Assembly: GCA_030146725.1 (NCBI GenBank)
Contig: JASLBJ010000028.1
Location: 1 to 8,462, forward strand
Direction: 5' to 3'
Source: Sphingomicrobium sp.
GTDB lineage: Bacteria; Pseudomonadota; Alphaproteobacteria; Sphingomonadales; Sphingomonadaceae
DNA length: 8,462 nucleotides
The first letter of the stretch is position 1. Each line of letters begins with the position of its first letter. The notes beneath the pieces are model-generated. The model made no database searches. It had not been told where the DNA came from and saw only the letters and a list, made by a program, of their open reading frames with translations. This document shows positions 1-5,399 of the stretch, piece by piece. A program made the position numbers and the translations under genes.

Positions 1-164
1 CTGGTGACGAGGATCAGCATTCCAAGCAGCACGACGCCGAGCGAACGTCCGGCAAGCGCCAGCGTCGCCAGGCCGGCAACGGCAGCAATCGCCTTGGACA
101 CAGCAAGGTAGCTGCTGTTCCTCAGCATCGACTTGAAGTGCTGATCCTTGAACCAATGCCGCAT
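1..164 (-). CDS. Probable polysaccharide/lipopolysaccharide flippase (Wzx-like), 5' part only
   Basis: The reverse strand encodes 54 codons from an ATG at 164 and runs off the left edge. An in-frame TAA lies four codons upstream with no start codon between, so this ATG is the only possible start. The peptide opens with a short charged, aromatic stretch (MRHWFKDQHFKSMLRNSSYL) and continues into a long hydrophobic, Ala/Leu/Gly-rich segment (about residues 21-54) that should form the first membrane helices. This N-terminal pattern is typical of the oligosaccharide flippase family (MATE/Wzx superfamily), which moves lipid-linked sugar units across the inner membrane for lipopolysaccharide or capsule assembly. 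The family call rests on this N-terminal pattern alone; another multi-pass membrane protein is possible. It is divergent from the BrkB-type genes. Confidence 0.6.
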   Translation of the reverse strand, partial: MRHWFKDQHFKSMLRNSSYLAVSKAIAAVAGLATLALAGRSLGVVLLGMLILVT

Positions 165-255
165 CGGCGAGCTTTAGGCGATCCGCCGCACCGTGTCGCG
201 GGCTCCGGATCGGCCGGGCTGGCAGAAGCCGGCGCTCGGAACGCCAGGCCGCCCG

Positions 256-1563
256 ATGCGCTTGGGCACCATGCAATCGACCACCGCCCCGCTCCCCGAC
301 GCCGCCGCCGCGCCCCCTCCCGCCGAAGCCCAACAGGGCCGCCATGCCACCTCGCCGTGGCAGATGCCGCTCGCTGCCTGGAAGGAGGTCGCGCTGCGCA
401 CCTGGGCTGAGTCGTCCAAGGACAATGTCGGCCTGATTGCCGCGGGGGTCGCTTTTTACGGCTTTCTCGCGCTGATCCCGCTGCTCGGCGCGATCGTGCT
501 GACGTACGGGCTGATCGCGGAGCCCGAGACCGTGGTGCGCAACGTCCAGTCGCTCGCCAAGGTGCTTCCGGCCGACGTCGCTGCGCTGATCGGCGAGCAA
601 CTGCTCAACGTCGAGCAGACGTCCGGCGGCAAGAAGGGCCTCGGCCTCCTGCTGGCGTTGGCGATTGCCTTGTGGGGTGCGCGCAATGCCGCGAGTTCGC
701 TGATCCTTGCGCTCAACATCGCCTACGAGGAGGAGGAGAAGCGCGGCTTCATCAAGGTCACGCTGCTGGCGCTGGCGATGACCGTCGGTGCCGTGGTCAT
801 GGCGCTGCTCGCGGTCGCCGCCTCGGCGGTGCTGGCCTTCCTCCACCATCTGCTGCCAGGCTCGGGCCCGATTGCGATCGTGGCGTGGAAGGTCGTCTCC
901 TACGTGGTGCTTGCCGCAGCGGCCGCGGCGGCGGTCGCGACGCTCTACCGCTACGGTCCGTCGCGTGAGAAAGCCCAGTGGACCTGGATCACGCCGGGAT
1001 CGGGTTTCGCCGCGATCGGGTGGCTGGTGCTGACGCTTGGCTTCGGTTTCTACGTCAGTAATTTCGGCAGCTACGACAAGACCTACGGCTCGCTCGGCGC
1101 GGTCGTCGTGCTGCTCACCTGGCTGTTTCTGTCGAGCTATGTCCTGCTGTTCGGAGCCGAGCTTAACTCCGAACTCGAGCACCAGACCGCCAAGGACACA
1201 ACCGCCGGGGAGCCGCAGCCGATGGGCCAGCGCGGCGCCTGGTCGGCCGATAATGTTGCCGACGGTGCGAAGGATGAGGGTAGCGAGCAGCAGACAGCGG
1301 AAGGGGAGCCCGGCATGCCGGAACGAGCGCCCGTACAAGCAGGCAGGCCCGCTGACCGCGAGAACAGCGGCGAGCACCCGTATCTGGTCTCCCGAGTGAC
1401 TGCGCGCGCGGGCAAGATGGCGGGCGGAGCGAAGGTCGGCATGCTGGCGTCCGGGCTATCGACGCTCGGCCTCTCGCTGCTCCGCCGGAAGGGCAAGGCA
1501 GGCGCCGGCGCGGTCCTGCTCGGGACTGCGGCAGGGCTGGCCCTGCTGCGGAGGAAAGACTGA
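256..1563 (+). CDS. YihY/BrkB-family inner-membrane protein, first of a tandem pair, with extended C-terminus
   Basis: A 435-residue protein of the YihY/virulence factor BrkB family, once misannotated as ribonuclease BN; its biochemical role is not established. After a Pro/Ala-rich cytoplasmic leader it has six hydrophobic segments at about 57-87, 128-147, 166-197, 207-231, 247-269 and 278-301. Family signatures include NVGLIAAGVAFYGF, NIAYEE, LYRYGPSR, WTWITPGS, TYGSLGA and LLFGAELNSELEHQ. Beyond the core are a PMGQRGAWSADNVADG motif, an acidic linker, and about 60 residues with two further hydrophobic stretches (about 393-408 and 415-431), each ending in LLRRK. The start is uncertain: the frame is open back to a GTG at 193, and ATGs at 256 and 271 are both plausible. 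I chose 256 because an AGG lies 7 bases upstream. The next gene begins 4 bases after the stop, so the two are very likely cotranscribed. Confidence 0.88.
   Translation: MRLGTMQSTTAPLPDAAAAPPPAEAQQGRHATSPWQMPLAAWKEVALRTWAESSKDNVGLIAAGVAFYGFLALIPLLGAIVLTYGLIAEPETVVRNVQSLAKVLPADVAALIGEQLLNVEQTSGGKKGLGLLLALAIALWGARNAASSLILALNIAYEEEEKRGFIKVTLLALAMTVGAVVMALLAVAASAVLAFLHHLLPGSGPIAIVAWKVVSYVVLAAAAAAAVATLYRYGPSREKAQWTWITPGSGFAAIGWLVLTLGFGFYVSNFGSYDKTYGSLGAVVVLLTWLFLSSYVLLFGAELNSELEHQTAKDTTAGEPQPMGQRGAWSADNVADGAKDEGSEQQTAEGEPGMPERAPVQAGRPADRENSGEHPYLVSRVTARAGKMAGGAKVGMLASGLSTLGLSLLRRKGKAGAGAVLLGTAAGLALLRRKD
1550..1555 (+). promoter_or_regulatory. Shine-Dalgarno GGAGGA supporting the GTG start of the second BrkB gene
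   Basis: GGAGGA sits inside the last codons of the first BrkB-type gene, 12 bases before a GTG at 1568. The spacing is slightly long, but no ATG or other good start occurs before the conserved STPWQMPL segment. The motif therefore supports the GTG and suggests translational coupling of the tandem pair. Confidence 0.55.
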
Positions 1564-1567
1564 TCGC

Positions 1568-2608
1568 GTGACCGAACCCGGCCATGGTCATCGGGCAAGC
1601 ACCCCGTGGCAGATGCCGCTGGTGGCATGGAAGGACATCCTTGCCCGGACCTGGCAGCGCACGTGGGACGACAACGTCGGCCTGGTAGCGGCAGGTGTCG
1701 CCTTCTACGGCTTCTTTGCCCTCGTTTCCCTGCTCGGAATCATGGTTCTCGCCTACGGACTGGTTGCCGAACCCGCGACCGTGGTCAGGAACATGCGGGC
1801 GCTCACCGCCATCCTTCCGCAGGATGTCGCGCTGCTGGTCGGCGAGCAGTTGCTCAACGCCATTCGCACGTCGGAACAGGCCAAGGGGACCGGGCTGTTG
1901 CTGGCGCTGGGTGCGGCCCTCTACGGGGGGACCAATGGCGCGGCGACCCTGATCACCGCACTGAACATTGCGTACGAGGAGAAAGAGAAGCGGTCGCTGG
2001 TCCGCTTCTACCTGCTGGCGATCGGCATGACCTTGACAGCCGTCATCGTCGCGCTGGTGGCGATCGGCGCCACGGCAGCCGTCGCGGCTCTCGAGCAGGT
2101 CTTTCCAACTGTGCCACGGTCACTGATCATGCTTGGTCGAGCGGCGTCCTACGGGGTGCTGCTGCTGGTCGCTGCCGCCATTGCTGCGGCCTTGTACCGC
2201 TACGGGCCATCGCGAAGCGAAGCGCGCTGGACGTGGATCACGCCGGGATCCCTGTTCGCCGCCTGCGTCTGGCTGCTGCTGACCGTGCTGTTCAGCTTCT
2301 ACGTGTCCAACCTGACCAACTATAGCGCGACGTACGGGTCGCTCGGTGCGCTGGCCGTGCTCCAGACATGGCTGTATCTGTCGGCTTACGTCCTGATATT
2401 CGGGGCCGAACTCAACAGCGAGATCGAACATCAGACCGCGCAGGACAGCACCACCGGGCCGCCGAGCCCGATGGGCCGGCGCGGTGCGTGGGCAGCCGAT
2501 AATGTCGCTGAGGGCGACGAAGTGGAAGACCGGCCCGAGGAGGCCCGGGAGGGCGACAAGCTGACCCGCGCGTCCCCGACCCTCCCGAGCGACGATCAGC
2601 CCGGCTGA
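1568..2608 (+). CDS. YihY/BrkB-family inner-membrane protein, second of a tandem pair
   Basis: A 346-residue paralog of the preceding gene, more than half identical by eye across the membrane core. The shared blocks are PWQMPL, DNVGL-AAGVAFYGF, GEQLLN, ALNIAYEE, LYRYGPSR, WTWITPGS, FYVSN, TYGSLGA and FGAELNSE-EHQTA. Six hydrophobic segments lie at about 37-66, 107-123, 146-176, 186-209, 225-247 and 257-280. It keeps the post-core motif PMGRRGAWAADNVAEG but then has only a short acidic, charged tail ending at residue 346; the hydrophobic C-terminal extension of its neighbour is absent. The start is a GTG preceded by GGAGGA. The function of the family is unknown; the arrangement suggests a duplication followed by divergence, perhaps with both proteins in one membrane assembly. 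The gene is convergent with rpoH, with only 24 bases between stops. Confidence 0.9.
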   Translation: MTEPGHGHRASTPWQMPLVAWKDILARTWQRTWDDNVGLVAAGVAFYGFFALVSLLGIMVLAYGLVAEPATVVRNMRALTAILPQDVALLVGEQLLNAIRTSEQAKGTGLLLALGAALYGGTNGAATLITALNIAYEEKEKRSLVRFYLLAIGMTLTAVIVALVAIGATAAVAALEQVFPTVPRSLIMLGRAASYGVLLLVAAAIAAALYRYGPSRSEARWTWITPGSLFAACVWLLLTVLFSFYVSNLTNYSATYGSLGALAVLQTWLYLSAYVLIFGAELNSEIEHQTAQDSTTGPPSPMGRRGAWAADNVAEGDEVEDRPEEAREGDKLTRASPTLPSDDQPG

Positions 2609-2632
2609 GCCGAGCGCGCAGACGGCGCCCGG

Positions 2633-3541
2633 TCAGCTTGCCGGAAGCAGCTTCCGATCGCCCGCAAGGCGGAGCAGGGCGGCCTGCAGCTTCTCGAACG
2701 CGCGCACCTCGATCTGGCGAATGCGCTCGCGGCTGACGGCATAGACCTGGCTCAGTTCCTCGAGCGTCTTGGGCTCGTCGGCGAGCCGGCGCTCGACGAG
2801 GATATGCTTCTCGCGCTCGTTGAGCGAGTCGAGTGCGGACACCAGCAGGTCGTGACGAACGCGGCTTTCCTCATCGTCGGCGAGCAGCTCGTCCTGAAGC
2901 GGTCCGTTGTCGACCAGGAAGTCCTGCCACTGGCCCTCGCCGCCCTCGTCGCCCTTGAGCGGAGCGTTCAGCGACGTGTCGCCGCCCATGCCCATGCGCC
3001 GGTTCATCGAGATGACCTCGGCCTCGGTCACTCCGAGATCGGTGGCGATCTTCTTGACGTCGGCGGGCTTGAGATCGCCTTCCTCGAACGCCTCGATCTG
3101 GTTCTTCATCCGCCGCAGGTTGAAGAACAGCTTCTTCTGGGCCGCGGTCGTGCCCATCTTGACCAGGCTCCACGAGCGCAGGATGAATTCCTGGATCGAC
3201 GCGCGGATCCACCACATCGCATAGGTCGCGACGCGGAAGCCCCGGTCGGGCTCGAACTTCTTGACGCCCTGCATCAGGCCGATGTTGCCTTCCGAGATCA
3301 GCTCGCTGACCGGCAGGCCGTAGCCGCGGTAGCCCATCGCGATCTTGGCCACGAGCCGCAGATGCGAGTTGACGAGCTTGGCCGCAGCCTCGGTGTCGCC
3401 ATGCTCTGTCCAGCGCTTGGCGAGCATATATTCTTCCTCCGGCGCGAGGATCGGAAACTTCTTGATCTCGCTGAGGTAGCGGTTGAGCCCGGCCTCGCCG
3501 CCTGAAGCGGGGATTGAGACGATGCCCTTTTGCTGTGCCAT
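2633..3541 (-). CDS. rpoH: RNA polymerase sigma factor RpoH (sigma-32, heat shock)
   Basis: A 302-residue group 3 sigma factor that directs RNA polymerase to heat-shock promoters. The N-terminus contains LNRYLSEIKKFPILAPEEE. Region 2 follows (about 45-125), with NSHLRLVAKIAMGYRGYGLP, SEGNIGLMQGVKKFEP and the -10 recognition helix RVATYAMWWIRASIQEFI at about 103-120. The diagnostic RpoH box QKKLFFNLR is at 135-143, and QWQDFLVD occurs at about 204-211. Region 4 carries the -35 recognition helix-turn-helix, TLEELSQVYAVSRERIRQIE, at about 259-278. The length is normal for alphaproteobacterial RpoH. The frame is open to an upstream GTG at 3580, but the ATG at 3541 matches the family N-terminus (MAQQKG...); AGGA lies only 2 bases before it and GGGAG 13 bases before it, so the ribosome site is not ideal. 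Alphaproteobacteria often carry two rpoH genes, and I cannot tell which type this is. Confidence 0.96.
   Translation of the reverse strand: MAQQKGIVSIPASGGEAGLNRYLSEIKKFPILAPEEEYMLAKRWTEHGDTEAAAKLVNSHLRLVAKIAMGYRGYGLPVSELISEGNIGLMQGVKKFEPDRGFRVATYAMWWIRASIQEFILRSWSLVKMGTTAAQKKLFFNLRRMKNQIEAFEEGDLKPADVKKIATDLGVTEAEVISMNRRMGMGGDTSLNAPLKGDEGGEGQWQDFLVDNGPLQDELLADDEESRVRHDLLVSALDSLNEREKHILVERRLADEPKTLEELSQVYAVSRERIRQIEVRAFEKLQAALLRLAGDRKLLPAS
2642..2656. repeat. 15-base near-perfect palindrome at the 3' end of rpoH
   Basis: CGGAAGC-A-GCTTCCG is a 7-base inverted repeat around one central base, within the last codons of rpoH and about 35 bases from the stop of the convergent BrkB-type gene. With a one-base centre it cannot form a tight RNA hairpin without opening inner pairs, and no U-tract follows on either strand. 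It may be chance, a weak terminator element or a protein-binding palindrome. Confidence 0.3.
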
Positions 3542-3581
3542 AATCCTGATCTTTCTCCCTGGGCCGGGCGCTTGCTCCACG

Positions 3582-3610
3582 CTCTAGCCAGTCAAATCCT
3601 ATACACCAAG
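3582..3610 (-). promoter_or_regulatory. Possible heat-shock-type promoter for rpoH
   Basis: On the minus strand, CTTGGT (3610-3605) is followed after exactly 17 bases by CTAGAG (3587-3582). Alphaproteobacterial RpoH promoters are described as CTTG-like -35 elements with a CYTATNT-like -10 at this kind of spacing. The -35 half fits, but the -10 half is poor. The -35 would overlap the stop codon of rluD, and the leader before the rpoH ATG would be about 35 bases. Autoregulation of rpoH would be reasonable, but the evidence is weak. Confidence 0.2.
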
Positions 3611-4594
3611 CGCAGTGAACAGTTCCTGCATGTCCGGCGGCATGGCGCTGGAGAACGACAGGCGGTTCTTCGTTACGGGGTGGACGAAGCCAAGCACGGC
3701 GGCGTGCAGCGCCTGTCGCTTGAATCCCAGCTCCTCCAACAACTTGCGATGACGGTTCCCCGAGCCGCCGTAGACCTGATCGCCAAGCAGCGGGTGGCCG
3801 ATCGAGGCCATGTGCACCCGCACTTGGTGGGTCCGTCCGGTTTCCAGCCGGCATTCGATGAGCGCCGAATCGCGTAGAGGCGCCAGCCGGGTCCAGTGAG
3901 TCACCGCGCGCTTGCCGCGACCGCTGCTCTCGCTGACGCCGCTCTCCCTGACCCCGGCCTCCCTGGCGCTCACGATGGCGATCTTCTTGCGGTTGGCGGC
4001 CGAGCGCGCAAGCGGGGCATCGACCGTTCCATGAAGCATCACCGGCACCTTGCCGACCAGCGCGAGATAGCGCCGCTCGAGCGAATGGTCGGCGAACTGG
4101 CGGGCAAGCGCCACATGAGACACGTCCGTTTTGGCGACGACCAGCAGCCCGGAGGTGTCCTTGTCGATGCGGTGGACGATCCCGGGCCGCGCGACTCCGC
4201 CGATACCGGACAGGCTGCCGCCGCAGTGATGGAGCAGGGCGTTGACGAGGGTCCCGTCGAAATTGCCGGCGGCGGGATGGACCACCAGCCCCGCGGGCTT
4301 GTCGACGACCAGCAGATGCTCGTCCTCGAATATGATCGGAAGCGGGATGTCCTGCGGCTCATTGTGCGCCGGCGTGGGCCGCGGAACCGCGAGGGTGAAC
4401 TGCTCGCCGCCGCGCACCTTGGTCGCCGGGTCGCGCAGCGCGCTCTCGCCAGCCTGCAGTGCGCCGCTTCGGACGAGCACCTTGAGCCGCTCGCGCGACA
4501 GGGTCGGGACCGCCGCCGCAAGCGCACGGTCGAGCCGCCAGCCGGCATGTTCGGGCGTCAGCCGCACTTCGATTGTCTGATGCCCCCCGGCCAT
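3599..4594 (-). CDS. rluD: RluA/RluD-family 23S rRNA pseudouridine synthase
   Basis: A 331-residue enzyme that isomerises specific uridines to pseudouridine in large-subunit rRNA (E. coli RluD acts on helix 69). An S4 RNA-binding domain lies at about 16-65 (GWRLDRALAAAVPTLSRERL). The synthase domain contains LLVVDKPAGLVVHP (94-107), the catalytic motif HRIDKDTSGLLVVAK with nucleophile Asp144, the segment LERRYLALV, and the C-terminal block ETGRTHQVRVHMASIGHPLLGD. Between NRKKIAIVSA and AVTHWTRL is a short inserted loop made of a five-residue repeat (GVRES/GVSES). The ATG at 4594 is preferred because it fits the family N-terminus; the frame is open to an ATG at 4666 that would add 24 residues of unlikely sequence. 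No clear Shine-Dalgarno is visible. Assignment to RluD rather than another RluA-family member is from motif style only. The gene lies upstream of rpoH on the same strand, 57 bases apart. Confidence 0.9.
   Translation of the reverse strand: MAGGHQTIEVRLTPEHAGWRLDRALAAAVPTLSRERLKVLVRSGALQAGESALRDPATKVRGGEQFTLAVPRPTPAHNEPQDIPLPIIFEDEHLLVVDKPAGLVVHPAAGNFDGTLVNALLHHCGGSLSGIGGVARPGIVHRIDKDTSGLLVVAKTDVSHVALARQFADHSLERRYLALVGKVPVMLHGTVDAPLARSAANRKKIAIVSAREAGVRESGVSESSGRGKRAVTHWTRLAPLRDSALIECRLETGRTHQVRVHMASIGHPLLGDQVYGGSGNRHRKLLEELGFKRQALHAAVLGFVHPVTKNRLSFSSAMPPDMQELFTALGV
3927..3971 (-). repeat. In-frame 15-base minisatellite in rluD
   Basis: Three consecutive 15-base units read on the plus strand as CTCTCGCTGACGCCG, CTCTCCCTGACCCCG and GCCTCCCTGGCGCTC. 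The first two differ at two positions; the third is more divergent. On the coding strand they give the repeated pentapeptide pattern REA-GVRES-GVSES in a loop between conserved strands of the pseudouridine synthase. Unit length is a multiple of three, so changes in copy number would keep the reading frame. Confidence 0.65.
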
Positions 4595-4599
4595 GATCG

Positions 4600-4629
4600 A
4601 GGATATGGGCCCGGGTCGCCAAGGATCAA
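4600..4629 (-). promoter_or_regulatory. Possible sigma-70-type promoter for rluD giving a near-leaderless transcript
   Basis: On the minus strand, TTGATC (4629-4624) is followed after 18 bases by TATCCT (4605-4600), each matching four of six consensus bases. The -10 ends only five bases before the ATG at 4594, so transcription would begin at or beside the start codon. This agrees with the absence of a Shine-Dalgarno there. The match is modest, and such hexamers occur by chance. Confidence 0.22.
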
Positions 4630-4677
4630 GCAGCCGGTGCTTGCGCTGAGCTGAAGCTTGGCCCATCAACCGCGCGC

Positions 4678-5319
4678 ATGAACGCGGTCGATCTTGCCAG
4701 CCTGCTTTGCTCGCGCCTGTGCCATGACCTGATGTCGCCGGTCGGAGCGCTCAACAACGGCATCGAGCTGCTTGCCGACGAGACCGATCCGGAGATGCGC
4801 CACAAGTGCCTCGAGCTGCTCGAGGAGAGCGCTCGGGCGTCGGCCAACAAGCTCAAGTTCTTCCGCCTTGCGTTCGGTGCTGCCGGCGGGTTCGGCGAAG
4901 CGGTCGACACGCGTGAGGCGCATGCCGCGCTCGACGGACTGTTCGGGCCTGAGCGGCGGATCGAACTTGGCTGGATGGTGGCGGGCGCCAAGCTGCCCAA
5001 GGGGGCAGTCAAGCTGCTGCTCAACCTTGCGCTGCTTGCCGGCGACGCGCTCGTCCGCGGCGGCCGGCTCGACGTCGGCGCCGAGGAGAGCCAGTCGGGG
5101 ATCGAGCTGGTGATCCGTGCCGAGGGGCCGCGGATCCTGCTCGACCCGTCGCTTCGCGAAACGTTGCTGCGGGGCGAACGCGACGGCAAGGTCGAGCCGC
5201 GCGCGGCCGGAGCGTGGCTTGCGCACAGCCTTGCCGCCGATGCGGGCGGGACGATCCAGCTGTCCGATCCCGGTGCCGAGGTGCTGCTGATCGGTGCGAC
5301 TTTGCCGCCGCAGGACTGA
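4678..5319 (+). CDS. chpT: Histidine phosphotransferase ChpT
   Basis: A 213-residue ChpT-type phosphotransferase. In Caulobacter, ChpT receives phosphate from the hybrid kinase CckA on a histidine and hands it to CtrA and CpdR, linking cell-cycle control with proteolysis and motility. The N-terminal helical hairpin (about 1-70) carries the phospho-accepting motif LCSRLCHDLMSPVGALNNGIELL with His16. A second helix follows (about 38-66, MRHKCLELLEESARASANKL), and the rest resembles a degenerate histidine-kinase ATPase fold without recognisable G1/G2 nucleotide-binding glycines, as in ChpT, which does not bind ATP. The size is ordinary for the family. There is no obvious Shine-Dalgarno before the ATG. 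It is divergent from rluD (83-base gap) and 80 bases upstream of cheA on the same strand. The end of the gene carries a tandem duplication that repeats the stop region. Confidence 0.88.
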   Translation: MNAVDLASLLCSRLCHDLMSPVGALNNGIELLADETDPEMRHKCLELLEESARASANKLKFFRLAFGAAGGFGEAVDTREAHAALDGLFGPERRIELGWMVAGAKLPKGAVKLLLNLALLAGDALVRGGRLDVGAEESQSGIELVIRAEGPRILLDPSLRETLLRGERDGKVEPRAAGAWLAHSLAADAGGTIQLSDPGAEVLLIGATLPPQD

Positions 5320-5335
5320 AGGGCGCCGCAGGACT
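5306..5335 (+). repeat. 18-base-period direct duplication across the chpT stop codon
   Basis: CGCCGCAGGACT occurs at 5306-5317 and again at 5324-5335, a period of 18 bases. The first copy ends chpT (codons CCG CAG GAC TGA). The second copy is in the same frame and reads CCG CAG GAC TAA, so readthrough of the TGA would add five residues (RAPQD, with one residue at the TGA) before a second stop. The bases after the second copy form the first half of a CtrA-like box. Confidence 0.7.
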
Positions 5336-5348
5336 AACGACCGCTTAA
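5334..5348 (+). promoter_or_regulatory. Near-consensus CtrA binding box upstream of cheA
   Basis: CTAA (5334-5337), seven bases, then TTAA (5345-5348) followed by C matches the CtrA consensus TTAA-N7-TTAA at seven of eight positions with exact spacing. It lies 51 bases before the cheA ATG, in the only intergenic region ahead of cheA-cheW. TTAA is rare in this GC-rich DNA, which makes chance less likely. CtrA directly controls flagellar and chemotaxis genes in several alphaproteobacteria. No convincing -10 was identified downstream, so the promoter itself is not defined. Confidence 0.45.
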
Positions 5349-5366
5349 CATCTTCCCGGCATAAGT

Positions 5367-5386
5367 CCCTGTGAAACAGAGCAGGG
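5367..5386 (+). other. Small inverted repeat in the cheA leader, next to the likely ribosome site
   Basis: CCCTG (5367-5371) pairs with CAGGG (5382-5386); an overlapping alternative is CTGT/ACAG around GAA. The 3' arm overlaps AGGGG (5383-5387), the best Shine-Dalgarno candidate for cheA, 12 bases before its ATG. Partial masking of the ribosome site is possible but the stem is short. Confidence 0.25.
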
Positions 5387-5399
5387 GCTGACCGGGCCG

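Noticed and set aside
193..255. GTG at 193 as the start of the first BrkB gene
   Set aside because: It would add 21 Pro/Arg-rich residues not expected in the family and has no Shine-Dalgarno. The ATG at 256 has an AGG 7 bases upstream; the ATG at 271 remains possible.
1137..1628. Minus-strand frames of 142-163 codons opposite the first BrkB gene
   Set aside because: The composition is Ser/Pro/Arg-rich as expected for shadow frames, and the plus-strand protein is clearly real.
2609..2632. Intrinsic terminator between the convergent BrkB and rpoH genes
   Set aside because: The 24-base gap has no stable stem followed by a U-tract on either strand. The nearby palindrome in rpoH has a one-base centre and no U-tract.
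2804..3505. A 233-codon plus-strand frame opposite rpoH
   Set aside because: It is antisense to a conserved sigma factor gene; the translation has no family features.
3590..3595. TTGACT on the minus strand as a sigma-70 -35 element for rpoH
   Set aside because: No acceptable -10 hexamer lies 16-18 bases downstream, so it is probably chance.
2871..3854. A 327-codon minus-strand frame overlapping rpoH and the end of rluD
   Set aside because: It is an out-of-frame reading of two well-supported genes, with Arg/Pro-rich composition and no recognisable motif.
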